64,000 nucleotides of DNA from Gonocerus acuteangulatus (GCA_946811695.1 OX328124.1:29010148-29074147), one strand, 5' to 3'. Positions 24,866-37,409 are shown, counted from the stretch's first letter. Translations and numbers: made by a program. The notes: a model not told the origin generated them from the letters alone.

Positions 24866-27232
24866 GGCTGTCTATTTATATTGGGTTGCTAGATACACAG
24901 CGTGCTTATCATCTATTCGGAAATAGGGTTAATTTATAGGTTGAAGATGTAAGGAGTTCGAAATGAGTAATGGAGAATAAAGAAGATGGAGACGAAAGAA
25001 GGCTATATTGATAAAAGAGAAGGAATATGTGATATTGAGGTGGAATTTATAGAATTGAAAATATAGTCTAAAGTATATAAAGAAACAGTGTGAATGGATG
25101 ATAAGCACTCAGTGACCATAAATGTGATTGCTAATTATGCGGAGTGTGCCCACTAATATTGACTCCGCTAATGCTGATAGGTGGTCTGTGGTCAGTCCAA
25201 GATCTTCAAGGAAGATGGCTGTGCTCTTCGGTATTGTCCCTCTCGATCCGAACCACATTCCTTTTAATAGATTGCTAAAAGTCATCGGTTGAATGTGAAA
25301 GAAATATATTTTAAACTAAATGTACAGCCCTCATTGTGCATAAAATGGTACTGTTAGAGAACATGTGAGAAAGCGTTATTTTTTTAATAATTTTTTTCAG
25401 CGACTTATTATGCATTAAGGTTCTTCATATTCAAGGAAAAAATGTTGAATATTTAATAAAACTATCACTAAATTTCATTTTAATCAATTTGAGATTTTTT
25501 GTGTAATAATACGTCATGCTTTACATATTTGCAAACAATTTTTAAAAACACTAAGGCATTCAAGCTTTCAAAAACATTTTACAGATTGAATTTCGGTCAA
25601 TTAGAACTGCTTCAAGATTTTTTTTTTTGAAAGTTCTTAACAAGTGAATATCTACGTGAATTTCACCCAAATTGAAATCAAAAAGCGGCGTGCCGTTTAA
25701 AATTCTCAAAAAGACACCTTGGCATTGGGCACCTCAGGACCTACTGAACAGAATTGAATGCCTAAAGCGTCTTTTTAAGTACTTTTAAATGTCGATTTCA
25801 ATTTGGTAGCAAATTCGCGGAGATATTTAATTTATTTATTAGCCAAAACATTGTTGACATATTTAACAAAATCCTATTTGATCGATTTTCAAACTGTAAA
25901 ATATTTTAAGAAAACTCTGCATAAAGTTTCATAAGTATCCGTTTCTCTAAATAAGAAATTGATGGGACATAAAGTAATTAGTTTTTTTTAACTTTCCAAA
26001 TATAAGTCTGATCCAGGGATAATCATTTTATTATTATTATTATTGAACGCTAAGATTACGCGTTTCCTGTGAATGAGACTTTTTTCTTATTGGTAGAAGT
26101 TCCGGAAAGCTTTTAGTATGGAACATTTTGTCAATATTTTAACGTTAAAATTGCCCGTAAAAGACCACACACCTGCTGAAAGTTTATAGTGTTTTTACTG
26201 TTGCTAAGTTTTCTTCCTTCTTTTCTTCTTTAGTCCTACTATTTTGCATATTGTAATTCCACCTTTCACTGCAGAGAAAACAGTGAAAATATGACAGTAG
26301 CCTAGTCATTTCCAGTGAGGCACCTTTCTAACACTGACACTTGAGATTGTCTCCTGTGCAGTGCGCCAAGTCATAAACATGTCCATACTTCCGAACCTGT
26401 AAAAAGCTCGAATATCTTATCTCGAGCAGGAGGACACTTTCCTTCGAAGTGGATGTCTCGACCATCTTTTCTGTTTTATATTCACCATATTTAATATCTT
26501 ATATTTCAGGATCTTTGGACGAAAAACATTGCCTTCTGCATTTCAGATTACCGTGTTACGTGAAATTTCAATGGTAAATAATCCACAAGGAACGAATATA
26601 AATTTGCCTGTTCGTTCTCAATCGTTTACAAAAATGATCCGATTTTGATTAAAAACAGCAACAAAAAACCTTTGTCTGATCGAAAGTTCAGGGTTTATGA
26701 ACAAGCAGACTCTTCCTACCGGAACCCGAAACAAATCCACAAAGTTTGGGATTTTTAGAATGAAGTAATATTTTGGCTTAGGCTGGAGACTCCAAAAATA
26801 CGGAATTTATTAAAAAATTTTCGCACGTATATGTCATGTTTTTAAACAAGTCAAGAAATAGTTTGGATTCGGCCAAGAAAATCAGTCAGATTAACGGAAA
26901 AATCTATATTTTGAACGTTCCCGCGTGGTCTTTGGCAGCCTTCTTCAGCAATGCGTTGGGGGTGGTGGAAGTCTAAAAATACCCTCGCTAGCTGACTCAT
27001 TCAACCTCTGGTCATCTTACCAGTCTGTTGGGTCTTTCTCTATCCCCTTGGCATTTATTACCGAAGAAGCCAGCCAAACGTCATGCGAAACATAGACTTT
27101 TCCAAAAATCTGGCTTCTATTTTTTCTCATTAAAACATATTAGTTACTTGCGCACCAGAGCATTTATTACAAATAGTATTACAAAAAAATATAATAATTG
27201 CTTAAATATAACAGATATGAGCAGTTTCAGTA

Positions 27233-27670
27233 CAGAGTTGGGCATTATTCAATACCTTTTTTATTCAATAATCATTCAAATACATTTTTATTGAATAAGA
27301 ATTTATTCATTGAATAAGTTATTCATCCGCTGATTTATTTTTTATTCTATGAAAAACAAGGATAGCTCATTATTGAATTAATTTTTATTGAAAAAGATTT
27401 TATTCAGTTATTCATTGAATGATTTTTTTTTTATTTAATGAAAAATTAATTATTTTTCATTCTTCATTCATTAGTTGTATACGTTTTAATTAATGTGGTT
27501 CATGTAACAACAAAAATAGATTCCTTCAGAGTTCAGTAAACAATCTCATTAAATAAATAATTTTCATTAAAAGTAAGATAAATTTTAATGAACGTAGTCA
27601 TTTTTATTAGAAAATATTGTAAAAATAAATCACTTGTATTTAACGAAAAATGTCACTCAAATAAATCAAT

Positions 27671-27701
<31 letters not shown>

Positions 27702-27915
27702 CATTCAATAAAAATTACCATTCAATAAGTCATTTTTATTCAATAAAAATGTTCATTCAATAAATCATTGATATTCAATAATGAATAATAATAAAAGCTT
27801 ACGTTATTCATTATCGCTGAATAATGAATGAAAAATTATTCATTATTCAGAATGAAATAAGACATTTATTCATTATTCGTTATTCATTATTCTGAATGAT
27901 TTTTGCCCAACACTG
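27233..27915. mobile_element. hAT-type MITE, complete (683 bp)
   Basis: The termini CAGAGTTGGGCA and TGCCCAACACTG are inverted repeats (11 of 12 positions). They are flanked by TTTCAGTA (27225-27232) and TTTCAGTC (27916-27923), an 8-bp target duplication with one mismatch. CAG-start termini and 8-bp target duplications are the hAT signature. The interior has no coding capacity and is made of degenerate TTATTCA words in both orientations, plus a 24-base A run. Confidence 0.85.
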
Positions 27916-28329
27916 TTTCAGTCTATAACAGGCCTTGAGGGCAGAGGCGTAACAGTTTTTGACGCCCCCCTGCCCGCACTTAAAGTCACACCCATCATAG
28001 ATCGCTCTCATCCTCCACATTACCAATCTCGCTATTAATCTATTATATTTATTATTGACAAAAAAATGTATCCATATGTTACCACCCTTTTTGAATTTTG
28101 TTTTGTTATTTTAATAAATTGTATTAAATAACGTATTATATCATGTCTGATATCTATTGCTAAAAAGTATGAACACAACTTTAAAATCCGATGTTATTTT
28201 AGTTTAAGCCATCTAGGCAGCCGGCGAACGTATTTACGTGAAATAATTTTTTTTTAAAATGATCATCATACGGCGGAAGCCCAATTCCAGTTCATAATTC
28301 CAAGATTCCTCTGTACCTAGTGCGAATGT

Positions 28330-28751
28330 TTCATAAATAGTTCTTGGAATTTAAATCCATCTGTAAGTGAGATAGAGACTCCTGTACATCAGGAACTAAA
28401 TTTGCATTGGCCATTGCACAACGCATTTCGCCATGCAATTCCACTTTAGTACTTTTGCATAATTTACGACAGCGGTGAAGAAAATCAGACTTCTTCAGGT
28501 TTAGCTTCTTTCTCCTTACGTAAGGGGAATAAACTCTTTATTGCATCGGAGGATATTTTACTCGTATTTGAGATGGGAAATTTAATTGAAATAAGCCGAT
28601 TCAGATCGTCGCAACGTTTAACAATATTCGATTGAAACTGATTTTTGGAAGTTCTTCGTCTACGATTCACAAAAACACTCATATTCCAAGTGCTGGTAAC
28701 GCACGTTTCATGAAGTTTTTTTATGCGCCTTGAAATGTTGATATATTGCAT
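28330..28751 (-). pseudogene. Unidentified frameshifted reading frame next to the LINE insertion
   Basis: The minus strand is open from 28751 to 28485 (88 codons, basic middle with NRRRRTSKNQF and an ending KEKEAKPEEV). With one frame change near 28490 it continues SDFLHRCRKLCKSTKVELHG, then MRCAMANANLVPDVQESLSH, to a stop near 28330. Together that is about 140 codons with plausible amino-acid composition. I do not recognise the family. The 5' side in this orientation is interrupted just upstream by the LOA-like LINE at 28788. It may be a decayed retrocopy, an exon, or chance. Confidence 0.3.
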
Positions 28752-28772
28752 CTCTTTGGTAGATAAGAAGGT

Positions 28773-28787
28773 AAATATGTGTCAGCT
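28773..28787. repeat. Target-site duplication, left (15 bp)
   Basis: AAATATGTGTCAGCT here and again at 31129-31143 on the far side of the LINE tail. This fixes the insertion limits and shows that the start codon at 28723 belongs to flanking DNA. Confidence 0.9.
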
Positions 28788-29338
28788 GGATGGGGTAGAT
28801 ATACTCTTGCCAACGCTCCTACAACTCTTCAGGAGTAGTTTGGTTATGGGACATATTCCACGGACCTGGAGAGTGGCCAAACTCTGCTTCATTCCCAAAC
28901 AAGGTAGAGCTTCACACCTGTATGCCAAGGACTACAGGCCGATTTGTCTATCGTCCTTCCTACTGAAGACACTGGAGAAGATCATAGACAGGCATATAAG
29001 AGACACTGCGTTAAGACGGAACCCCCTTAACGAACAACAATATGCGTACCAGTCTGGCAAGTCATGTGAATTGTCTCTCCACCATCTAGTGTGCAGACTG
29101 GAGCGAGCACTACAGTACAAGGAAATTGCTCTGTGCGCATTTCTTGATGTGGAGGGGGCCTTCGACTGCACCCCTATTAGGGCAGTTGAAGAAGCCATGA
29201 TCGAGAAAGATGTTGAAGAATTCGTCACATATTGGACTGTCAATCTTCTGAAGAACCGCGTCATTAGGCTGACGGAGGGGACCTACAGTAAGAGTATTGT
29301 ACCTAGGACAGGATGTCCCCAGGGGGGGTGTCCTGTCA
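28788..29338 (+). pseudogene. Reverse transcriptase, N-terminal part (frameshifted)
   Basis: In the frame that continues to 29421 the protein shows PRTWRVAKLCFIPKQG, the DYRPICL block of RT motif 1, LLKTLEKIIDRHI, the QYAYQSGKS motif, and motif A with its catalytic Asp as FLDVEGAFD (about 29137-29166). It then shows TGCPQGG (RT motif 4/B region) at about 29315-29338. A run of seven G (29332-29338), where six would keep the frame, shifts translation. The frame then reads nonsense to a stop at 29421. About 21 N-terminal codons upstream of 28788 come from flanking DNA, not from the element. Confidence 0.88.
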
Positions 29339-31036
29339 CCCCTCCTGTGGTGTCTAGTGGTGGATACACTGCTGACGAGGCTGAAGAATCAGGGCTTCTC
29401 AGCACAGGCATAAGCAGATGATCTGGTAATTACGGTGGTTGGTAAGGTGCAATCAACTGTGAGTGAACTGCTGGACACGGCACTGTCTTCGGTGGACAAG
29501 TGGTGCCAGGAGAAAAACCTTAGGATTAATCCACAGAAAATTACAGTGGTGCCTTTTACTTTGAAGAGGAAACTGGATGGACTGGGCACACCGAGCCTGT
29601 CAGGCCATAACTTAAGCTTTTCCAAGACAGTGAAGTACTTGGGTGTTACCCTAGACTCAAAGCTTAACTGGCAGGAGCATATCCGCAAGATAGCAAGTAG
29701 AGCCACAAAAACCTTGTGGGCCTGCCGGAGGGTAGTGGGGAATAATTGGGGCATTACCCCTAAAGGTATGCACTGGATTTACACAATGATTGTGAGGCCT
29801 ATCATCACTTACAGTGCAGTAGTGTGGTGGCATCGATGCGGCACTGACAGTGTTAAGAAGACTCTGTGCTCCCCACAAAGGCTGGCTTGCCTGATGATTA
29901 CGGGAGCAATGGGTTCCACACCGACAGGAGCTATGGAGATTCTACTTGACCTTAAACCAGTAGAGATATATATCGAAGAGATAGCTAGATGCTCAGCGTA
30001 CAGATTCGCTATTTTAGGGCACGAACCTTGCCCAACCCTAGGGGCTCACTGCGCGATTATCCGAAGGAACTGGCAGGACCCAATTCTCTGCATGCCATCG
30101 GACTTTCAGGACCAGCACTCCTTCACCTCAAACTTTACAACTGTGATCAAGCCGAGGGAAGCAGCGCTGGAGCACAAATTAACACCAAGCCGGGTGGATC
30201 GGTTTTGTTACACAGACGGCTCAAAAACCGAATCTAGCACAGGAGCTGGCGTGTGGATTCAGGGGTCCACACATAATGTTGCCTTGCCTCTGGGGAGGTA
30301 TGCTACGGTGTTCCAAGCTGAAGTCACCGCCATCGGCGCTTGCGCAGACCTTATGAATAGCGGCTCTCCATCAGACAGGCGCTTCACTATTTTCTCCGAC
30401 AGCCAAGCGGCCATAAGAGCTCTATCCACGAATAGGATCAGGTCAAAGGTGTTACAGCAATGCAAAGACAGCTTAAACTTACTTGGACGACGTAACAAGG
30501 TCAGACTGGAGTGGGTCCCAGGCCACTCTGGTATCCAGGGTAATGAAAGAGCTGACGAGTTGGCCAATGTTGGTGCAGCGACAATCCCCCTATCACCAGA
30601 ACCTCAATGTGGGATCGCACCAGCTGTGGCCAGATTAAGTATTAGAAGGTGGGCGGAAGCTGAGCACAGGAGGAAGTGGTGCAGCAGCTCCACCAAGAGA
30701 CAGGCGAAGCTGTTCCTTTCCTTTGTGGACAAGAAGAGGACTGAGACTCTCCTTAATCTGTGCAGGTCCAAGGTAAGACTAGTTACAGCTCTTCTTACAG
30801 GTCACTGTAGAATGCACCGGCACCTCTACTCCATGGGGCTGACCAGGACCTCATGGTGCAGACTATGCTTTGAAGACGACGAGACGCCGTATCACATCAT
30901 ATGCAGATGTCCAGCTCTTGTAGCAAAGAGATACCTGTATTTTGGTGCAGACTTCATAGATGACCCTAGAAGGCTACCTCAACTGAACCTTCGAACTCTG
31001 CTAAGGTTCATCTCGGATACGGCGCTGTTGGTGTAA
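29339..31036 (+). pseudogene. Reverse transcriptase C-terminal part, RNase H and CCHC knuckle
   Basis: After the G-run the correct frame resumes with LSPLLWCL. It meets TAA at 29411-29413 exactly where the Tyr of the YADD catalytic box belongs, then continues ADDLV and stays open for more than 540 codons to 31036. Counting residues from the ATG at 29435: RT motif with LRINPQKI at about 27-34, KYLGVTLDSKLNW at about 68, and the thumb/connection LIAN-like block RPIITYSAVVWW at about 121-132. RNase H runs at about 255-380 with all four acidic residues visible (YTDGS, QAEV, SDSQAA, NERADELA) and WVPGHSG. The CCHC knuckle starts at C475. The long intact frame after only two lesions suggests recent loss of function. 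Confidence 0.9.
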
Positions 31037-31128
31037 CAGGCTGGCTTGTCGGGTGGCACAATAGGCCTTGTTGGCCTCGGTGGAGCTCCCTCTACGTGGG
31101 CACCCGGTGTTAATAATAATAATAAATA

Positions 31129-31143
31129 AAATATGTGTCAGCT
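31129..31143. repeat. Target-site duplication, right (15 bp)
   Basis: Matches 28773-28787 exactly. It follows the TAA-rich tail of the LINE. Confidence 0.9.
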
Positions 31144-31440
31144 AGGCTAATCGTGGAACACCAGGTGCAAAACAATATGGTCAAAAAAAAAGTCATTCAG
31201 AAGCCAACAATCTTTAATGTAAAATGAAGGCAATTTTAGAATGAACATTAAATAAGGCAGACACTTTTAAGGGAGATAATATGTAAAAAAAAAACAAAAA
31301 AACTGAAGTTTTTATTTTTTTTTAAATATTAAATGAAGGGTTTTATTCACGCTGCGGTTTAAACACTGTCTTCAATAAACACAATTGAAAATAATTACAA
31401 ACACTTTTTGTGAGGTTTAATTATCAGGAAACATGAAAAT

Positions 31441-31688
31441 AAATGTTGTCTATGATACACTGCTAGTAACCATAAATGTTGTCTATGATAGACTGCGATA
31501 CACTGCTAGTAACCATAAATGTTGTCTATGATAGACTGCGATACACTGCTAGTAACCATAAATGTTGTCTATGATAGACTGCGATACACTGCTAGTAACC
31601 ATAAATGTTGTCTATGATAGACTGCGATACACTGCTAGTAACCATAAATGTTGTCTATGATAGACTGCGATACACTGCTAGTAACCAT
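31441..31688. repeat. 43-bp tandem array (five full units and one short)
   Basis: Units starting AAATGTTGTCTATGATAGAC begin at 31474, 31517, 31560, 31603 and 31646 and look identical. A first unit at 31441 is 33 bp and lacks GACTGCGATA. Non-coding. Confidence 0.95.
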
Positions 31689-31689
31689 A

Positions 31690-33909
31690 AAAGTTCGTTA
31701 GAGCCAGAACGACCAAGTGAATGGTTGTTCTTTTCGATCTCATTGGTTCTTGCTCTCATGATCTTGTACAGCTTTTCAACGGTTGTACATTTTCAGTTAT
31801 AGTTTTGGAGTACCATTTAAATTAAGTGTTTTCTTTATTTTTATAGCTATTTCGTAATTTTCTAGTTGGTTAAAATAAACACTTGATGAAACGTACGTTA
31901 CCGGCTCTTGGACTAACAGTTATACTCCCAAATCGAAATTAATCAGATAAACATTAATTAGTAGACCTTCATCTATGATTACTTTATTTCCACATTTAAA
32001 TAGGTATTTATTTACCCAATAATAACGCAACATAATATAATTCACAAAACAGGTTTTTTCAACATTTTGTCCAAAAATGCTTTGACGTTTGTCATCTTCG
32101 TGCCTCCTGCAGCACTTCATTGTTACCTTTTAAAGGCCGTGAAATTAACTGACCAAATTTAATTGAACCTACTAACAAAATTTAGTTGCATCTAGATTAA
32201 AAATAACTCTCTAATCAGAGCTAAAAGGGTTGGCATGACTTGAAAAAAAAAATCATACCTTCAATTATTAAACATTGGTTGTAATTACTAAGCCCTATTT
32301 TTACCAAAAATTATGAGTTACCTCAATTGCATTTGCACTGATGACCACTTCCGTGGGTTTACGTTTTTCAAATTACATTCTGTCGGTCTGTTTTATCTAC
32401 CTCGATGGCGTAATTCTTGAGCAAAATGGCGAATCTTCCACAAAACGTGACGTCACGAGGTCGTGACTTAAAATCCATGTGTTCCTGACGTCGTAAGTAC
32501 CTCACGTCCTCATTGAACAAGTCAATTACCATTTATTTAATTTTTACTTCTCCCTATCGAATAATTTTAATTGCATCCGATGTTTTAATTTTCTAAAACA
32601 AGCAAGAATAAAAAAAACTTTATAATCAAAGCTTACGCTCCAAGAATTTCGTAATCCTTTCCAATTTATTTGCATTTTAAATTATGTTCTCGAGCAAAGT
32701 CGATCGTATAATAAGACTTTTAGGTTTTAAATTTCAAATTAAAAAAAAAAAATCTGTCGTAGCTACTTCCTCAAATTTCTTTCCTTCCCTTATTTAAACG
32801 TATTGCAGTTGTTACTATTCGATTTGGTCTGATTGTTGTTTGTTTGTTGTCTTCCGTTGGTGTATCAGGCCAGGTAGAGGTAAGTTGGGCCTGCTAAAAA
32901 CCCCCTTTTGAAAAATCCCAACGAGCCCCACCGTTGGCATTCCTCATAAACCCAACAACGAAAACAATCAAACAAAAACTCTGTTCGGGAGATGAGATGT
33001 CAGACATGCTACTTTATCGAAAAATGAATCCCTGCCCCCATCAGTTTTTACTAACATGCTACAACAAAATTTCTCAGAAAAACGAATTTCAATACATTCT
33101 TCGGAAATCAGTTTTTTTTTTTTCTTGTTTCCCATACATGAACAATGTTCCTTAGATCCTTGAAGTTACGGCAATTCTCTTAAGGATATAAATTATGTAG
33201 AACAATATTGTCTTTAATTTAAGACAGTCCAGGTGCATAAGATGAGCCGTTCCTGTGATTGTGAGCTTAAAAATCGCCAAATAGCGAAAAAATCGACATT
33301 ATGAAAACTTTAGGCACTTTGTGGCGCATGTTAACGACCTTCCATCGGCCTAAAATTTCGGCTATCTAAATATCTGGAAAGGATGATCATTTTGAGGGGG
33401 TGTCATTTAAAAAAATGGACATTTTTTCTCCCTTAAGGACCCTGCGACATCCCCAGTGAACATCAAGAAGACTGCGGTTTTTTTTTTTTTTTTGTTTTTT
33501 TGGTTTTTTTTTTGGAAGAAGAGGAATACCTACTTACCCCTACTGGCATCTAGCCCTGTTCTCTCCTCTATTTACCTAATTAGAAATTTAATATAATAAA
33601 ATACTATTGAAGGTTGGCAATCTATTCTTTAGGCTGTATAAAAGTCCTGTATAAAAGGGGAAGAACGTCAAGATATGTGCCAATTATTGAGCGCAGTAGA
33701 AATAACGTGTCAAAGGTTTGAACATCTAGAAAAGATTGCTTTGTCAAAGTTTCCCGGCACAGTGCTTCTGAAGTTCACACCTTGAACAAGATAAAGTTCC
33801 TCCTCGCCTAGAAGAAACCAAGGTAGTAGTGAAAACAGAAAATGCGGTACTCGAGGCTGGGACACTAGTGCCTGATCGTAGTGGAGAATCCCTGAAGGAA
33901 GAAAAAAAG
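31690..33909. other. No recognised gene
   Basis: AT-rich. Poly-T/G-rich low-complexity tract at 33479-33512. Short frames only. Confidence 0.45.
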
Positions 33910-36213
33910 TCCGACTCGCAGGAACTGCATCATCTTAGCGCGGTTCAATTCACACACAAACAGTAATTACTTTGTTTAGATCATTCTTAATGTAAACACA
34001 TATTCCAAAGAAAAGCAAGATTGTCGTTAAGGCACAAGAAACTATTCTAAGCGAAAATTACTCTTTCCGCCGTTCCAAGTTTCGCTCTAAGAAGACTCTA
34101 CTAGGAATATGTTTCTAATTGACTTAACTTGCTTTACTAACCTATCCATTTTAGTGTTAAATGCAATTAAAAACACTTACCTACTCATTTTACTGTTAAA
34201 TGCAATTAAAAAAAATAAAATTGTACAAGAAAATTAGAACGTAGTGTTATATTTTAATGTGCTATGCCACATACAACCACAAAATATAATTATATTTCTA
34301 CTATAGCATTTGGCTGCATGACTTACTACAGGTAAAATATCTGTCAACTCTTGATTTATGAAGTGCAATAAAAGCCTACCTGCCTGGTAGCTCGTTCGGG
34401 CAGGTGTCTGACCCTACTCAGTGTTCTCTTTCACATTCTCTTTCAGCAAGAACTGCGTCATCTTAAGACGTATCCGGTGTCATCCATAACTTAAAATAGA
34501 ACTAAAATTTTTTTGTTTTATTTTATGAAAATTGCTAACACCCACAGGTTAGAAGCGGAAATTCCTCAATCTAAAGCAAGACTCTCAAAGTCAATTCAAA
34601 ATACAAACACGCTTTTCAATTACTTATCATGTTTTATTGAAACAAATGCAATCAAAATAACAGCAAGCAATTAAAAACTAAGGCAAACCGAGAAAAACAA
34701 AAAACAATTAAAAACGAAGGTTAACAGAGACAAAAAAAGAGGAGTAGATACAATTATTAGTTTGTTTTGATCTTTCGTTAAAAATTATAAATCTCTTTTC
34801 CATTTTCTTATCTTGTTTTACTCCTACTAGAAGGAATAATAAAATAACAAGAAATAAAAACAGGCAAAAAGAACCGTTCAAATAAACGAAAGTTTTATGC
34901 ACTTATTTCTCCGATTGACATCGCTTCATCAAAAAATTTTTCACAATCTTTTTTGTGGAGCTTTTAGTAAGCTTTCTAATGGTAACCTTCCACTTACCTA
35001 GATTCTCAACCGTTTTCGAGATATTAAGGAAAATATACGGAGGGGGCCTAATAGATATTCATACGGCATCTGAGAATCCCAAGATTCCATAAAAACAAAT
35101 TATTGTTTCTACTTATACGTATCCTGTTTTATTGACAAATACATTTGACATAAGCAATTTCAAAAATAACAGCAGTGAAAAAAAGACTGCGGGAAGCACA
35201 CAAATAGATCCGTTTATATAAACGAAAATAACTAACTAAGTTTTGAGCACTTATATCTCCTAATATGGACATCCCATCAAACATTCCTTCAAAACATTTT
35301 TTGTAGAAAATTTAGCAAGCTTTCGAACTGTTAAATTTCACTTTCCACGATTTCCAAACCGTTTTCGAGATATTAATGAATGTATACGAAGTTCCCAAAA
35401 CTTTTCATGTCTGTTAATAAAATATTTTATTCAAACCCTTCCTTTACTCCAAACGTAACCAAAATTTCAACATATTAGTGCTGATGAAATTTGAACATGC
35501 AGAAAATCTTTCAACTGAATCCCATAATTCTAAGTACCAAAATCAAAGACAAAAAGAACAGTTCGAATAAGCGAAATCAATTACTTCAAAGTTATAAGCA
35601 CTTATTTCTCCGATTGACATAGCCTAATCAAAACTTTCATTAGAACCATTTTTGTCGAGCATTTAGTAAGCTTTCTAATGGTAACTTTCCGTTTACCAAG
35701 ATTCTCAACCTTTTTCGAGATATTAAGGAAAGTATACAAAGTTACCAACATTTTTTATGTCTGTTAATAAAATATTTTATTCTAACCCTTCCTTAACTCC
35801 AAACGTAACAAAAATTTCAACATATTAGTTTTAATGAAAGTAGAACATGCAGAAAATGTTTCAACGGAATCCCATGATTCTAAGTACCCAAAACAAGAAC
35901 GGTATTCAAAAACTATTTTTCCAATTTTCTCGAAAACGGTTAAAGCTATCGTCTTGAAAATGGTTTCATTCGTTTTGCTAGCCCAAGAAGCCTATAAAAC
36001 GAGTACTTACAAGCTTAGGAACTCAAAAACGTAAGCGTTACGATTTTTTTTGCGCGAATTTCGCCCCAAACGCCATCTTCCAGTGGACGGATTCTGCTGG
36101 TTAACGAGCTTGACCTTTCAAATTAGACGAAAGATTTTTGTGCCAAATTTCATCAAAATCGGACCATTCGTCTTCGACCTACAGAGCGAACAGACGAATA
36201 TATATATAAATAA

Positions 36214-36270
<57 letters not shown>

Positions 36271-36406
36271 AATTTGAACCACCATCATTTTCGGTCTCTA
36301 GGGGTTCTGAAACGCGAAATTTTCTTGTCGGCACTTCCGGATTGTTTCATTGTATCAACCTTATAAGCGGGGTTCCTCCCTATGGGGGAGGGAGGAACCG
36401 CGCTAA
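33910..36406 (+). mobile_element. Helentron-like non-autonomous element, family 2, copy a
   Basis: The 5' end TCCGACTCGCAGGAACTGCA at 33910 leads to TTAGCGCGGTTC (33935-33946). The 3' end is a hairpin GGTTCCTCCC/GGGAGGAACC (36371-36399) followed by GCGCTAA ending at 36406, and GAACCGCGCTAA is the exact inverse of TTAGCGCGGTTC. An asymmetric inverted repeat, a 3' stem-loop and a CTRR end are features of Helitron/Helentron elements. A (TA)n tract lies at about 36198-36268. No Rep/helicase coding is present. A second degraded 5' end at about 34443 means the 5' boundary may instead be there. Sequence from about 35460 to 36406 matches the reverse strand of 39373-40330. Confidence 0.7.
36198..36268. 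repeat. (TA)n microsatellite inside family-2 element
   Basis: TA run with AAATA interruptions at the start. It occupies the same place, about 135 bp before the 3' hairpin, as the TA run at 39513-39573 in the inverted copy. Confidence 0.95.
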
Positions 36407-37344
36407 AAGCAGCAAATTTGCGAAAGGGAGCCTTCAGAGATCTAGAAAAACTGCGTCACGGAAACAAGAAACTTTGAAAGTTACGAAAAAGTAGATGGCT
36501 TTTCCAGAAAAACATTTTTCTTTTTTTTTCTTTTGCAATCTTCTGATTTTAATGTCACTATAGGTACTGAGGTATCAAAGACATAGCTGCGAATATTATA
36601 CACAGACAAGTGTTAATTTCCTTTTGTATTCTTTAATGTTATATTCAATTTTTCCTTGTGATTCATATTGCTAGTTTTTTTCACTGATAAATGTTATCAT
36701 TTAAATTGGTTTTGTTTTTTGTTTAAATTAGAGCTTATCACCTTCGTTGAGAAGCTCTGTAATTAAATAACTAAAAGCGCTGGTATAGACATATACAATT
36801 GGCATAACATCGTAGATGAGATGATGGTTCTTAGTAATTGAGTGTTACATATTACAAAACTGGTTCATTACGTGGAGAAATAACTGTAGAATAGAGTATG
36901 TTATTTCTGTTATTATGTAATAACGTTAGATTAAACAGAGGAAAGCAATAAGGCAAGGAGTGAGGCCACGTAGCGGGCCGGTGTCCTTCGACTATGGGCG
37001 GGACAGCCACACCTAGCTTAAAGGGTATGCTTCCTTCCTAGCCGTGGGTCTCATTGCCACTTGTTGGCTTCTCGGGCCCAAGGAGATATACCAACCAGGA
37101 GGATGGTATCGATTTATGGAATTTGTCGGTCATACTCCAAAGAGGAAGTAGCGATTGTCTTATCGCGAACGTCTGCCACGATAGGCAGCTTTATCAGGTT
37201 AGGTAGTAGTTGTAGACTAAAAGCTGTGACAACAACTAGACACGTTATATTTCTCGATGCCAAAGAGAAATTCCAACACGGAGAACAAAACCTATGCTCG
37301 AAATCCGCCAAATATATATTCAATGGAGGAAGCAAAATCTTCTT
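36407..37344. other. No recognised gene
   Basis: A 114-codon plus frame at 37061-37405 runs into SINE sequence and has no recognised motif. A matching minus frame overlaps it, so coding is not supported. Confidence 0.4.
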
Positions 37345-37409
37345 CTATGTCGGAGAAAAAAAAGCATCAGCCCAATCCTGGCTAGAAAAATGTTGTAACC
37401 TGTAGATAG
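37345..37409 (+). mobile_element. SINE fragment, left of the nested MITE
   Basis: AATCCTGGCTAGAAAAATG and TGTAACCTGTAGATAG match the SINE at 12390-12530. The element resumes at 38021 with CCTATCCCAAAAATC after the hAT MITE, so the two pieces were one SINE. Confidence 0.65.

Larger units (their letters stand above)
28788..31128 (+). mobile_element. 5'-truncated LOA/R1-like non-LTR retrotransposon (LINE)
   Basis: The insertion is 2.34 kb and is bounded by a 15-bp target duplication. It begins inside the reverse transcriptase domain, so ORF1 and the endonuclease are missing, as expected from incomplete reverse transcription. The order is RT, RNase H, CCHC knuckle, short 3' UTR (31037-31110) and a tail of TAA/TAAA repeats (31111-31128). 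An RNase H domain after RT is found in the I, LOA and related clades. The RT thumb and RNase H wording resembles LOA elements such as Lian, as far as I remember. The exact clade needs a phylogeny. Confidence 0.88.

Noticed and set aside
28723..28787. ATG and first 21 codons of the reverse transcriptase frame as a real start
   Set aside because: They lie outside the element, beyond the 15-bp target duplication; the frame is open there by chance.
28932..29264. 110-codon minus-strand frame inside the LINE
   Set aside because: Antisense shadow of the reverse transcriptase frame, whose motifs are clear on the plus strand.
31441..31688. CRISPR-like regular spacing
   Set aside because: Units are contiguous identical 43-bp repeats without unique spacers; same reasoning for the 83-, 93- and 99-bp arrays.
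32085..32115. Further ribozyme-like string (GAAGATGACAAACGTCAAAGC on the minus strand)
   Set aside because: No GAA box or pairing stems in the right order.
37061..37405. 114-codon plus-strand frame
   Set aside because: Its end is SINE sequence and an overlapping minus frame is equally long; no recognised motif.
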